Assembly: GCF_037414475.1 (NCBI RefSeq)
Contig: NZ_CP147913.1
Coordinates: 6,756,001-6,820,000, forward strand
Source of the DNA: Myxococcus stipitatus
GTDB lineage: Bacteria; Myxococcota; Myxococcia; Myxococcales; Myxococcaceae
Direction: 5' to 3'
Length of the DNA stretch: 64,000 nt
Part shown: positions 52,492 through 61,483 of the stretch, in pieces
Layout: every line of letters begins with the position of its first letter
Position numbering within the stretch: the first letter of the stretch is position 1
The notes under the pieces: generated by a model
The model's input: only the letters and a program-made list of their open reading frames with translations
The model's database searches: none
What the model was told of the DNA's origin: nothing
Position numbers and translations under genes: made by a program

Positions 52492-53460
52492 TCAGTCCTC
52501 TCCGCCCTCGGCCGGCTTCGCCTTGGGCGGACGGCCGCGCTTCTTGGGCGCGGCGGGTTCGGCGCCAGCCTCCTCGGGAGGCTTGGGCTTGGGAGGACGG
52601 CCCCGCTTCTTGGGCGCGGGAGCCTCCGCTCCAGGCGGAGGGGCCTCTGGTTTGGGCTTGGGAGGACGGCCCCGCTTCTTGGGCGCGGCGGGCTCCGCGC
52701 CTTCCTCGCCAGCGGGCTTCGCCTTCGGAGGACGGCCGCGCTTCTTGGGCGCGGACTCCTCGTCGGACTTCTCCTCGCCTTCCTCGCCCTCTTCCTCGGA
52801 GGAGCTCTCCTCGTCGGAGGAGTCCGACTGCGGCTCCTCGTCGGAGGGCAGGTCCAGGTCTCCGTCGAGGCCCAGGAGGTCGCCTTCCAGACCCAGGTCG
52901 TCCTCGTCTCCTCGCGCGAACTCGGCGGCGGTGCGCTTGGGGCGCTCGCGGCCGGGCGGGAAGAGGACGATGTCGATGGCGTCCTCGGCGTTGACCTCGG
53001 CGGTGCCGAGCGCGGCGGCGACCTCCGACACCAGCAGGTGCCGGGCATTGTCGTACAGCTCGCGCTCCTTGGTGGGCAGCGGGCGCAGCTCGCTGAGGAC
53101 CTGGAGGTCCTTCACCACCTCGGCCAGACCCAGGATTCCGCCCTGCGTCATGCGGTCCAGGTTGGTGCGGGCGCGCTGCTTCCAGTCGAGGTCTGCTTTG
53201 TCTCCGTCCGCGCGAAGGAAGGCGAAGACGCTCTTCACGTCCTCGGGGCCAGCGACCTTTCGCACACCGATGGCCGCGACCTTGGCCTGGGGCACCATGA
53301 CGACGGCACCATCCTCCTCGCGACGCATGGTGACGAAGACGAGCTTCTGTCCCGCCACTTCCTTCGTGTCGATGGCGGTGACGCGGCAGACACCCTGATT
53401 CGGATAGACGACCCGGTCGTCGACCGCGAGTTGTGTGAGTGACGCGGACCCTTCAGGCAT
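52492..53460 (-). CDS. carD: CarD, global regulator with AT-hooks
   Basis: A 322-residue protein starting at ATG 53460 with AGGGGGAC before it. The N-terminal CarD/RID domain has LAVDDRVVYPNQGVCRVTAI, followed by a helical region to about 165. Then comes an acidic stretch (about 180-235) and four AT-hooks, KKRGRPPK near residues 239, 261, 284 and 306, separated by Glu/Ala/Pro spacers. This HMGA-like architecture is the hallmark of myxobacterial CarD, which works with CarG on sigma-factor-dependent genes. The length (316 in M. xanthus) fits. Confidence 0.97.
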   Translation of the reverse strand: MPEGSASLTQLAVDDRVVYPNQGVCRVTAIDTKEVAGQKLVFVTMRREEDGAVVMVPQAKVAAIGVRKVAGPEDVKSVFAFLRADGDKADLDWKQRARTNLDRMTQGGILGLAEVVKDLQVLSELRPLPTKERELYDNARHLLVSEVAAALGTAEVNAEDAIDIVLFPPGRERPKRTAAEFARGDEDDLGLEGDLLGLDGDLDLPSDEEPQSDSSDEESSSEEEGEEGEEKSDEESAPKKRGRPPKAKPAGEEGAEPAAPKKRGRPPKPKPEAPPPGAEAPAPKKRGRPPKPKPPEEAGAEPAAPKKRGRPPKAKPAEGGED

Positions 53461-53532
53461 GTCCCCCTCGCGGGCAGGTAGACGTCAAAGGAGGCCCGGG
53501 CTTAGCACCGAGTCGCGTTCGACGCCACGAGA

Positions 53533-53745
53533 TTACCGGTGAACCGACGCCGTGCGTTCGCCCGTCCGCTGAGCCTCCAACAGGATGCCCAGCAACTCCT
53601 TCTGCCGTGCGTCGAGCGCCGCCTCCACCTGCGCTTGCGTCGGCTCTACCTCGGTGCTCCCCGGTCGCGCATCCACCCGGCCGGACAGTCCCACCGTTCC
53701 CAGGACCACGGCCCCGACCACGGCCACTGCCACCAGCTTCAACAT
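53533..53745 (-). CDS. Small exported hypothetical protein
   Basis: A 70-residue protein whose ATG at 53745 is preceded by AAGGAGGGCTCAAC, a very strong ribosome site. It has a signal peptide or single anchor (LKLVAVAVVGAVVLGTVGLS) and then a helical region, QAQVEAALDARQKELLGILL. No family was recognised. It lies between carD and the kinase gene on the same strand, but with gaps of over 70 bases on both sides. Confidence 0.72.
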   Translation of the reverse strand: MLKLVAVAVVGAVVLGTVGLSGRVDARPGSTEVEPTQAQVEAALDARQKELLGILLEAQRTGERTASVHR

Positions 53746-53831
53746 GTTGAGCCCTCCTTGTTGCCCAGGGTAGGGGGCTCGCCGGGGGGATCAACTTTTC
53801 GGCGACAGGCCGTTGCACGGCTGTAGCACGC

Positions 53832-56423
53832 TCACGGAGGCGGGCGGCCGTGCCGGTGCCCCGCCGGGAGCCGCTCCGCGTCCGAGGGACGGACCACCGG
53901 GATGATGTCCAGCAGGAGGGTGCCGGTGTTGTCGGCCAGATGGTCGTCCGGGAAGGAGAGCTGGAGCCACGACGCGCCGCGGATGCGGGAGGGCTGGCCC
54001 ACCTCCAGGAGCGCCAGGCCGCTGGGCGAGCCTTCGGGGCCAGGGTCCGTGCCCACCAGTCCGAGCACCCGCCCCACCGGACCCCCGCTCAGGCCTCGGG
54101 TCCGGGCGGGGTCGGCGGTGTAGCGCAGCACGACGTCGTAGGTGGTCCCTGGGTCCAGGTCGTGGACGACGAAGCGGTCCGAGCGCGCGAGCTTCACCGC
54201 GTGCTGCCGCGCATCCAGTCGGAACGGTGGAGCGTCGGGGCCGCCAAGCTCCCGCAGGTGGACCAGGAGACCTCCCCGGTTGTCCTCGCGGTGCGCGTCC
54301 AGGACGAAGACGAACAGGGTGGAGGCGTGGCGAATCACCTCCTCCTCGGGGCCGAGGACGCCGAAGGACTCGTGGGCGGTCAGGGCCTTGTCGCCCTCGA
54401 GGAAGTAGCCCACCTCTTCCACGGCCATGGGGCCACCGAGCGACATCCGCCCCTCGGTGTGGACCAAGTAGGTCCGGGCCGGGTCGAGTGGGACGCGCGC
54501 GGCGGCGGACACCGGGACACGGAAGGCGTGGCTCACGGCGGAGAGGCGGAAGCCACCGGGCGCCCAGTTCGCGTCCTGGAGGGGCGGGGCGTTGGCGGCC
54601 CGGGCGGACGCGGCTCCCAAGGCGGACGGGGTGTTGATTCGTGGACGAAGCCGGGCATGGACGGCGAGGGTCGAGCCTCGTTCGGCTCGGACGACCTGGC
54701 TCCACGGAACCATGCCGGGAATCTGGACCTCGAGCAGGTGCTCACCGTCGGCGGGCAGATGGGTGAGGAGCGCGGGGGTGACGGAGTCGAGCGCGAGCCC
54801 ATCCACCCGGATGGCCGCGCCCGGAGGCGAGGAGCTGAGCTCCACGGAGAAGGTGCCATTGCGGCCCAGGACCGTCACCACGAGGGCCACACCCAGGGCC
54901 AGCAGCACGGGGGCGCCCAACACCACGAACCGGAAGCCCAGGCGGGAAGAAGGTGCCTGGGGCGGAGCCGGGTCGAGGACCGCGGGCGACGACAACCCCG
55001 TGGAGGGGTGCGCGGTGGGCGGAGGCACCTCCGTGGGAGGACTCGGGAATGGAGACGGGCGCGACGATTCGACGGCCGTCCGCGGCGTCTCACCCGTGGG
55101 CGGAGTCGCGCGCGGAGGTGATGAAGCAGGGGCCCTCGTCGGTGGCATTCCCGCGGGGGGCGTCGTGCGTGGAGGGGCGTCCGACGATGAGGCATTCACC
55201 CCCTGCGAAGCCTCGGTGCCCGAGGACGTGCCGGGGACGGCGGGGATGGGTTGGGTGGTGCGCTCCCTGCGTGCTCCGTTCGCGACGGGGGACTCCGAGG
55301 GCGCCTCGCTCGAAGCATCGATGCGGAGGTCTTCGGGGGTGGGGATGGGCTCGGTGATGCGGTCCCCACGCGGGCCTTCGGGCACGGGCTCGCGGACGGT
55401 GCGGCGCTCGGAGGTGGCGCGTGTCCATCGGGCCAACTGCGAGAGGAACTCACGAGGCAGCAGCACCGGCCGCCCATCCGCCACGAGCTCCGCCTCGAAG
55501 AGGTAGCCCATGAAGTGGGCGAGCGCGCTGGGGGAGATGTCCGGCGTGGTGGTGTGCAGGTGGCGGGTGAGGGCTTCCGCGAACAGCTCGGCGGAGGCGT
55601 AGCGCTGCTCACGCTCCACGGCGAGCGCGGTGAGGAGGATGCGCTCGAGCGCCGATGGAATGTCCGGCGCCAGCTCCCGGGGGCGCGGAAAGTCCCCCAG
55701 GGCAATCTTGCGCATCACGTCGGAGACGGTTCCCTCGAAGGGGCGCCGGCCACACAACGCCTCGTACAGGAGCGTGCCCGCGGCGAAGATGTCGGCGCGA
55801 GCATCCAGCTCCCGCCCTCGCGCCTGCTCCGGCGCGAAGTACACGTACTTGCCCATGCCGTCGGGCTCATCGGACATGCAGCCGCCGGCGAGCCGGGCGC
55901 GCGCGATGCCGAAGTCCACCAGCTTCACCTGCCCCTCGAAGCTGAGCAGCACGTTCTGCGGGCTGACGTCGCGGTGGACGATGTGCAAGGGCCGGCCCCG
56001 GTCGTCCAGGCGCGTGTGGGCGTAGGCCAGGCCCTTGAGCACCTCCACCGTCGCCAGCAGGGCCAGCGGCTGCGGCAGGGTGTAGTGCCCCTTCTCGCGG
56101 GCACGCCGGAGGACACGCGACAGCGGGTGTCCATCCACCCACTCCATCGCGATGAAGTACTGCCCGCTCACTTCACCAAAGTCGAAGACCTGGGCGATGT
56201 TGCCGTGGCTCAGGCCCGCGGCGATGCGCGCCTCGTTGACGAACATGGAGACGAAGGCGCTCTTGTCCGCGTAACCGGGCAGGATTTTCTTGATGACCAC
56301 CGGCTTCGTGACGCCCGCCACGGCGGTCATTCGGGCGCGGAAGATCTCCGCCATGCCGCCCGTCGCGATGCGCTCGAGCAACGTGTACCTGCCGAAATCG
56401 AGCCCTTCGGGCGGGTGCTCCAC
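53832..56423 (-). CDS. Membrane Ser/Thr protein kinase with PEGA domain
   Basis: An 863-residue protein from GTG 56423. The kinase domain is complete: Gly-loop IATGGMAEIF, a Lys at about 45, catalytic HRDVSPQNVLL (D152) and DFG at 170. This is the myxobacterial Pkn type. A Pro/Ser-rich spacer (about 330-490) leads to one transmembrane helix (about 500), then a PEGA domain (VELSSSPPGAAIRVDGLALD) and an outer beta-rich region. The kinase therefore lies in the cytoplasm with the PEGA part outside. Its targets are not evident from the neighbours. Confidence 0.92.
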   Translation of the reverse strand: MEHPPEGLDFGRYTLLERIATGGMAEIFRARMTAVAGVTKPVVIKKILPGYADKSAFVSMFVNEARIAAGLSHGNIAQVFDFGEVSGQYFIAMEWVDGHPLSRVLRRAREKGHYTLPQPLALLATVEVLKGLAYAHTRLDDRGRPLHIVHRDVSPQNVLLSFEGQVKLVDFGIARARLAGGCMSDEPDGMGKYVYFAPEQARGRELDARADIFAAGTLLYEALCGRRPFEGTVSDVMRKIALGDFPRPRELAPDIPSALERILLTALAVEREQRYASAELFAEALTRHLHTTTPDISPSALAHFMGYLFEAELVADGRPVLLPREFLSQLARWTRATSERRTVREPVPEGPRGDRITEPIPTPEDLRIDASSEAPSESPVANGARRERTTQPIPAVPGTSSGTEASQGVNASSSDAPPRTTPPAGMPPTRAPASSPPRATPPTGETPRTAVESSRPSPFPSPPTEVPPPTAHPSTGLSSPAVLDPAPPQAPSSRLGFRFVVLGAPVLLALGVALVVTVLGRNGTFSVELSSSPPGAAIRVDGLALDSVTPALLTHLPADGEHLLEVQIPGMVPWSQVVRAERGSTLAVHARLRPRINTPSALGAASARAANAPPLQDANWAPGGFRLSAVSHAFRVPVSAAARVPLDPARTYLVHTEGRMSLGGPMAVEEVGYFLEGDKALTAHESFGVLGPEEEVIRHASTLFVFVLDAHREDNRGGLLVHLRELGGPDAPPFRLDARQHAVKLARSDRFVVHDLDPGTTYDVVLRYTADPARTRGLSGGPVGRVLGLVGTDPGPEGSPSGLALLEVGQPSRIRGASWLQLSFPDDHLADNTGTLLLDIIPVVRPSDAERLPAGHRHGRPPP

Positions 56424-56538
56424 GTGTCTTCCGGCTCCTCGGGGCGCACGGCCGCTGTGCTACCCCTCCACGACGCCTCGCAAGGCCCGTGAGAAGCTAT
56501 CATCAGGGCGTAGCAAACATTAACACGAGAAAATTCCG

Positions 56539-57543
56539 ATGAAAACGCTCTCTCGCCTTTTGGCAATGCTAGGGGCTCTAAGTATTTCCCAGGCGCTGGC
56601 GGCGCCCGCCATTCTGCTGGCGCCGGTGTTGGGGCGTCCGGATGGAGTCAGCCTTCATGGCCGGGTCTTGAAGGAGGCACCTTCGGAGAGCAGCACGGCG
56701 CTGTCGAGGAACCTGCGTCGGCTGGCCGCGCCCAACTGGGTGGGGGCACAGGTGACGGTGCGCTTCCAGGACGTCACCGCGCTCGTCACCAGCCGGGACG
56801 ATGGCGGCTTCGAGGTGAACCTGATGCCGCCCGAGGGGCAGCGCTTCAAGGTGGGCGCCTCGGAGGCGCAGGCGTCGGTGGAGGGGGCGAGCACCACGGC
56901 GCGGGTGGAGGTGATGCCGGAGTCGACGCCGCTCCTGGTGGTCTCCGACTTCGACGACACGCTCGCGCTGACGCACGTGACGAAGCCGGCGAAGCTGGTC
57001 CAGTCCGCGCTGCTCAAGGACTCGGACTCGCAAGAGGTGGTGCAGGGGATGGCTGGGTTCTACAAGTGTCTGCGCGGTGCTTCTCCGCCCTCGTTCGCGC
57101 TGGTGAGTGGTTCCCCCATCCAGTACCTGCCGCGCGTGCGCGGGTTCCTGGAGCGCCACGAGTTTCCCGCGGGCTTCGGTGTGTATTTGAGGGACCTGGG
57201 CCCCGGGTCCTTGTCCGGTTACAAGCAGCCCATCATCCGCCGGCTGCTGATGCAGTTCCCGCTGCCCGTGGTGTTGGTGGGGGACTCGGGGGAGAAGGAC
57301 CCGGAGATCTACGCGCAGATTCGCGAGGAGTTCCCCGGGCGGGTGAAGGCCATCTACATCCGCGACGCTGGGCGTTCGGACGACGCGAAGCGCTTCCCTG
57401 GCATGGTGTTGTTCAAGGACGCGAAGGAGGCGGCGGACCATGCGGTGGGGCTGGGGCTGGCGGACGCGTCGTGTGTGACGAGCGCCTGGGCCAGGCCGCC
57501 TCCCGCGACACCTCCGGTGAGCGCGGGGAAGCCGGCTCCGTGA
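56539..57543 (+). CDS. Exported App1-like phosphatidate phosphatase (DUF2183)
   Basis: A 334-residue protein with a signal peptide (MKTLSRLLAMLGALSISQAL). A beta domain comes first (ARVEVMPESTPLLVV region), then the App1 catalytic domain with the HAD-type motif DFDDTLAL near residue 139. ALVSGSPIQYLPRVRGFL and VLVGDSGEKDPEIYAQI are motifs II and III. Yeast App1 is a phosphatidate phosphatase, so this is probably a lipid phosphatase, here in the periplasm or outside. The next gene starts at the stop codon, so they are co-translated. Confidence 0.87.
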   Translation: MKTLSRLLAMLGALSISQALAAPAILLAPVLGRPDGVSLHGRVLKEAPSESSTALSRNLRRLAAPNWVGAQVTVRFQDVTALVTSRDDGGFEVNLMPPEGQRFKVGASEAQASVEGASTTARVEVMPESTPLLVVSDFDDTLALTHVTKPAKLVQSALLKDSDSQEVVQGMAGFYKCLRGASPPSFALVSGSPIQYLPRVRGFLERHEFPAGFGVYLRDLGPGSLSGYKQPIIRRLLMQFPLPVVLVGDSGEKDPEIYAQIREEFPGRVKAIYIRDAGRSDDAKRFPGMVLFKDAKEAADHAVGLGLADASCVTSAWARPPPATPPVSAGKPAP

Positions 57544-58340
57544 GGCGGGCGTTGAAAGCCGGTGTGGTGTGGGGGCTGGTGCTCGCGGGCGTGGGCTGTC
57601 GCGAGGAGAAGGCCGCGGAGCCGCTTCAGTCCTTGAAGCCCGCTCCCCTGCCAACACTGTCCACGCCGGCCCGTCCCTCCGAGGACGGTGGCGCGGCGGC
57701 GGCGCCCGTGTATGGCGAGACGCCTCCGCCAGACGCGCTGCGGTTGTCATTGGCGGGTGAGCACGTGCGCATGGGGACGGAGACGTTCGAGCCCATGCGC
57801 CTGGAGTCCGCCGCCCGGCTCGCGGAGCGGGTGAAGGGGCGGGAGGTCCTGGTCGTGCCGGACGCGGACACGTTCCTCGCGCAGACGTCGGAGTTGTTCG
57901 CGGTGTTGCGCGACTCCGCGGAGTCGGTGTGGCTGGCGCACCCGGACGCGCCGGTGGCGTATCCAGTGGTGCTGCGCGACGAGGACGGTTTTCGAGCGTG
58001 GTTGTCGGAGGTCGCGCCCGGAAAGCTGCGCATCATCCAGCGCGCGGATGGCTTCGAGCTGAGCACGAGCGTGGGCAAGCTGCCCGGTCCGGATGCGAAC
58101 GGTCCGTCGGTGCCGGTGCGCGAGGGGAAGCAGGACCTGGCGACCTTGCGTCGGGGCTTGGAGCTGCTCAAGGGGCGCTTCAAGACGTCCGAGGACATCT
58201 GCCTGGTGCCTTCGTTCGGCACCGAGGTGGCGCAGTCCGCGCGTGCGTTGAGCGCCGTGTTCTCGGCCCCGGGTGAGCCTGTCTTCGAGACGCTGTGCCT
58301 GGTCTTCCCCACGCCTCGCCGCGTGGGCGACGCGGGGTGA
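57540..58340 (+). CDS. Hypothetical lipoprotein
   Basis: A 266-residue protein from GTG 57540, overlapping the App1-like gene by four bases. The lipobox is LAGVGC. A Pro/Ala-rich linker leads to a domain (about 70-260) with AARLAERVKGREVLVVPDAD and PVVLRDEDGFRAWLSEVAPG and a pair of Cys near the end. I do not recognise the family. Being coupled to an exported lipid phosphatase suggests an envelope task, perhaps at the same membrane. Confidence 0.75.
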   Translation: MRRALKAGVVWGLVLAGVGCREEKAAEPLQSLKPAPLPTLSTPARPSEDGGAAAAPVYGETPPPDALRLSLAGEHVRMGTETFEPMRLESAARLAERVKGREVLVVPDADTFLAQTSELFAVLRDSAESVWLAHPDAPVAYPVVLRDEDGFRAWLSEVAPGKLRIIQRADGFELSTSVGKLPGPDANGPSVPVREGKQDLATLRRGLELLKGRFKTSEDICLVPSFGTEVAQSARALSAVFSAPGEPVFETLCLVFPTPRRVGDAG

Positions 58341-58343
58341 GGT

Positions 58344-58469
58344 TCAGCGTGGCTCCGCGTGGAGCTCGGAGGTCCATGCGTGAGAGCGCTCGGCCGCGTG
58401 GGACGGAGGGGAACCGAGCACACCGCTCAGGATGAAGATGAAACAGAACGCTGCGGGGACGCGTCGCAT
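58344..58469 (-). CDS. Possible very small exported peptide
   Basis: A 41-codon frame from ATG 58469 with GGAG before it. It encodes a hydrophobic signal (RVPAAFCFIFILSGVLGSP) with a likely cleavage after SHA, leaving a mature peptide of about 17 residues. It lies in the otherwise empty interval 58341-58696, convergent with the lipoprotein gene. Support is only the ribosome site and the signal-like sequence. Confidence 0.35.
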   Translation of the reverse strand: MRRVPAAFCFIFILSGVLGSPPSHAAERSHAWTSELHAEPR

Positions 58470-58696
58470 GGGGGCTCCGAAAACGAGGAGCCCCGGGATA
58501 GGCATGGACGACGGCGTGTGCCAGGGGCCCGCGAGTCCGTGGACACCGCCAGTGCGAGGCCTGAGTTTCCCCGGAGAAAAGGGCGGCCCGCTTCGAGACA
58601 CCTCCTATGATGGTTCGCGCAGTTGCATGTCTTGAGCGGGACATGGTGCCCGCTCGGCGGAGGCTGGTTCCTCCGTGCACCCTGTGAGGTCTCGAG

Positions 58697-60499
58697 ATGT
58701 CCACGGCCCATACGCCGGCTGCGTCGAAGGATGTTCCCCCAGGTGGTGCCTTTCTCTTCCAGGAGGTCGGTGCGTCCCGCATCGTCACGCCCGAGACCTT
58801 CTCGGAAGAGCAGCGCATGTTCTTCCGGACGGCGCTTCAGTTCAGTCGCGAGCAGATGCTCCCGCAGTCCGACAAAATCGAGCACAAGGACAACGCCCTT
58901 CTGCGCGAGCTGCTGCGCCAGGCCGGCGAGCTGGGCCTGTTGAGCGTGGACATTCCCGAGTCCTACGGTGGCACGGGACTCGACAAGACGACGTCGCTCT
59001 TGCTCGCGGAGGCGATGGGCCTCAACGGCTCCTGGTCCGTCACCTTCGGCGCGCACGTGGGCATCGGCACGCTGCCCATCGTCTGGTTCGGCAACGCCGC
59101 CCAGAAGGCGAAGTACCTGCCGAAGCTGGCCACCAGTGAGTGGGTGGCCGCGTACGCGCTCACCGAGCAGGGCAGTGGCAGCGACGCGCTGGGCGCGAAG
59201 ACGAAGGCGGTGCGCTCGCCGGATGGCAAGCACTGGATTCTCAACGGCTCCAAGCTCTTCATCACCAACGCGGCCTTCGCGGACGTGTTCGTGGTCTTCG
59301 CCAAGGTGGACGGGGACAAGTTCACCGGCTTCATCGTGGAGAAGGACACCCCGGGCTTCACCGTGGGACCCGAGGAGCACAAGATGGGCATCCGTGGCTC
59401 GTCCACGTGCCCGCTCTACTTCGAGGATGCGCGCGTCCCGGCGGAGAACCTGCTGGGCGAGGTGGGCAAGGGCCACAAGATTGCCTTCAACATCCTCAAC
59501 TACGGCCGCTTGAAGCTGGGCGCCGGAGTGCTCGGGAGCATGAAGCTCCAGCTCGCCAACGCGCTGCGCTTCACGCAGGAGCGCAAGCAGTTCGGCACGC
59601 CCATCGTCCACTTCCCGCTCTCGCGCGAGAAGCTGGCGCGGATGACGGCGCTCATCCACGCGCTGGAGAGCATGACGTACCGCACGTCGGGCCTGGTCGA
59701 CGCACGCCTCGCCGCGAGGGACAAGTCCGCGCCCGACTACGAGGCCCACCTGCTGGCCGCCGTGGAGGAGTACGCCATCGAGTCCTCCATCATGAAGGTC
59801 TATGGCTCGGAGGCCCTGGGCCTGGTCGTGGACGACGGGGTGCAGCTGCACGGCGGCGCGGGCTACATCGAGGAGTACCCCATCGAGCGCGCCTACCGCG
59901 ACGCACGCATCAACCGCATCTTCGAGGGCACCAACGAAATCAACCGCATGCTCATCACCGGCATGCTTCTCAAGCGCGCGGTGAAGGGAGACCTGCCGCT
60001 GTTCGCCATGGCGGGCAACGTGGCGGAGGAGATGGCGCGCGGTGAGAAGCCCCAGGCCCGGACCGAGGACGCCCTGGCGCCGCAGGAGGTGGCCGCCGAG
60101 GCCGCCAAGCGCCTGGCGCTCCACGGCCTGAGCCTGGCCGCGCAGACGTTTGGCCCGGACCTGGAGAAGCACCAGGACGTGCTCGCGGCCCTCACCGACG
60201 TGGTGATGGATGCCTTCGCGCTGGACTCCATGGTGGCGCGCACGCGGCAGGCGGCCACCGGCGGGAAGCTCGACCCGGTGCGCGTGGCGCTCGTGCGCTC
60301 CATCGCCTTCGACAGCGCCTCCCGCATCCAGGACCGCATGCGCCGCGCCTTGTGCTCCACTCTGAAGGGGGATGCGCTGGCGCGGGAGCTGGGGAGGTTG
60401 GGGACGCTGGACGTCTTCACGCCGTACGACCCGGCGGAGGTCCGGGAGACGGTGATGGCCGCCGTCGAGTCCGCGGGCGGCTACCCCTTCGCGGAGTAG
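58697..60499 (+). CDS. Acyl-CoA dehydrogenase (long form)
   Basis: A 600-residue FAD-dependent acyl-CoA dehydrogenase. The N-terminal and middle domains have GLLSVDIPESYGGTGLDKTT, AYALTEQGSGSDALGAKTKA and GIRGSSTCPLYFEDARVPAE. The C-terminal domain includes QLHGGAGYIEEYPIERAYRD and the Glu-containing RINRIFEGTNEINRM. A further ~160 residues form the extra helical domain of VLCAD/ACAD9-like enzymes. It should catalyse the first step of fatty-acid beta-oxidation. Gaps of 356 and 9 bases separate it from its neighbours. Confidence 0.95.
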   Translation: MSTAHTPAASKDVPPGGAFLFQEVGASRIVTPETFSEEQRMFFRTALQFSREQMLPQSDKIEHKDNALLRELLRQAGELGLLSVDIPESYGGTGLDKTTSLLLAEAMGLNGSWSVTFGAHVGIGTLPIVWFGNAAQKAKYLPKLATSEWVAAYALTEQGSGSDALGAKTKAVRSPDGKHWILNGSKLFITNAAFADVFVVFAKVDGDKFTGFIVEKDTPGFTVGPEEHKMGIRGSSTCPLYFEDARVPAENLLGEVGKGHKIAFNILNYGRLKLGAGVLGSMKLQLANALRFTQERKQFGTPIVHFPLSREKLARMTALIHALESMTYRTSGLVDARLAARDKSAPDYEAHLLAAVEEYAIESSIMKVYGSEALGLVVDDGVQLHGGAGYIEEYPIERAYRDARINRIFEGTNEINRMLITGMLLKRAVKGDLPLFAMAGNVAEEMARGEKPQARTEDALAPQEVAAEAAKRLALHGLSLAAQTFGPDLEKHQDVLAALTDVVMDAFALDSMVARTRQAATGGKLDPVRVALVRSIAFDSASRIQDRMRRALCSTLKGDALARELGRLGTLDVFTPYDPAEVRETVMAAVESAGGYPFAE

Positions 60500-60508
60500 C
60501 CCACGCCG

Positions 60509-61219
60509 TCACGGCATCCGCGTCACCGCGTCCATGCCGAAGCTCACCCGCGCCTTCCAGGGCGCGGGGGGCAACGACTCCAGGGCGAGCAGCGCGTCCA
60601 GCCGCTTCTGCATGGGCGCGCGCAGCTTCCCGAACGTCGCCCCGAAGCCCGGCGTCACCGTGGCGGCGTCCTTGCGCGGAATCGACGAGGTCCACACCAC
60701 CTCGCCGTGCAGGAGCAATTCGCCCCCCATCAGGTCCATCTCCAGGAGGAAGGGCGTGCCCACGCGCACATGGCGGGGAAGGGCGGGGGCCATGACCTCC
60801 AGGCCCACGCCGCCTCGGGAGATGTCCCGGACCAGGAAGGACGGCGACAGCGGCGTGGCCTCCGTCGCGCGCAGCGTCAGCGGCAGCCGGGGAAAGCGCC
60901 GCAGGCCTTCCTTCTCCTGCGCGGAGAAGATGCGCTGGAGCACCGCGTCCAGGGAAGAGCGGTCCTCACCCGCGCCGTAGCGCACCGTGAGCAGGTAGCC
61001 CGGCTCCTCGCGAGGAGGCTCCACCGCCACCACCTCGCCCAGGACCTCCACTGGCTTGGGAACACCTCCGAGATACAGCTCGAAGGTGAAGCGAGTACCC
61101 AGCGGCAGGCTCCGGCGCGTCCGCAGGGTGACGCCTCCTTGACCCACGCTGCGCGTGTACTCCCCCACCAGGGACTGCGGGCTCTTGTAGGCCACCTTCA
61201 GTCGCACGCTCTTGTTCAC
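60509..61219 (-). CDS. Tandem PilZ-domain protein
   Basis: A 236-residue protein from GTG 61219. The N-terminal domain (about 1-95; QSLVGEYTRSVGQGGVTLRT) is of the TIGR02266 PilZ-like type seen in Myxococcus. The C-terminal one (about 110-220) has RRFPRLPLTL and DISRGGVGLE, that is RxxxR-like and DxSxxG motifs for c-di-GMP. The second domain is therefore likely to bind the nucleotide, while the first lacks a clear site. It converges with the acyl-CoA dehydrogenase gene, nine bases away. Confidence 0.83.
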   Translation of the reverse strand: MNKSVRLKVAYKSPQSLVGEYTRSVGQGGVTLRTRRSLPLGTRFTFELYLGGVPKPVEVLGEVVAVEPPREEPGYLLTVRYGAGEDRSSLDAVLQRIFSAQEKEGLRRFPRLPLTLRATEATPLSPSFLVRDISRGGVGLEVMAPALPRHVRVGTPFLLEMDLMGGELLLHGEVVWTSSIPRKDAATVTPGFGATFGKLRAPMQKRLDALLALESLPPAPWKARVSFGMDAVTRMP

Positions 61220-61377
61220 GCACCCGTCACTCTGCGCTCTTCCAAGAGGGAGCTCAAGTTTACCCCAGTCTGATGGGTAGGGCGCTGCAACGCGGCAAAC
61301 ACCTGACCTTCCAGGTGTGACGGGTTGTCTGGATGTCGTGGACCCACCGGCGGCGTGTACCGACCTGTTGCGCTTTC

Positions 61378-61406
61378 TTGACCCCCCTGGGGGGGCCGCG
61401 TATGAA
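61378..61406 (+). promoter_or_regulatory. Sigma-70-type promoter of the dcw cluster
   Basis: TTGACC (61378-61383) and TATGAA (61401-61406) are spaced by exactly 17 bases, a near-consensus pair 78 bases before mraZ. The MraZ-type repeats lie directly downstream, over the expected transcription start. Confidence 0.7.
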
Positions 61407-61419
61407 TGCCGCCCGGTAG

Positions 61420-61444
61420 TGGCAAGAAGTGGGAAGGAGTGGAG
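61420..61444 (+). promoter_or_regulatory. MraZ-binding repeats (TGGNN every 10 bp)
   Basis: Three direct repeats TGGCA, TGGGA and TGGAG begin at 61420, 61430 and 61440, separated by five bases. This matches the known E. coli MraZ target, TGGGN repeated with N5 spacers just after the promoter, through which MraZ represses its own operon. Confidence 0.72.
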
Positions 61445-61483
61445 CTTCATCCCTTCGTGGGCTGAAAAGGTGGATCGTCCCCT

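Noticed and set aside
53791..54705. 304-codon minus-strand frame inside the kinase gene
   Set aside because: Alternative-frame shadow of the PEGA and outer region of the Ser/Thr kinase.
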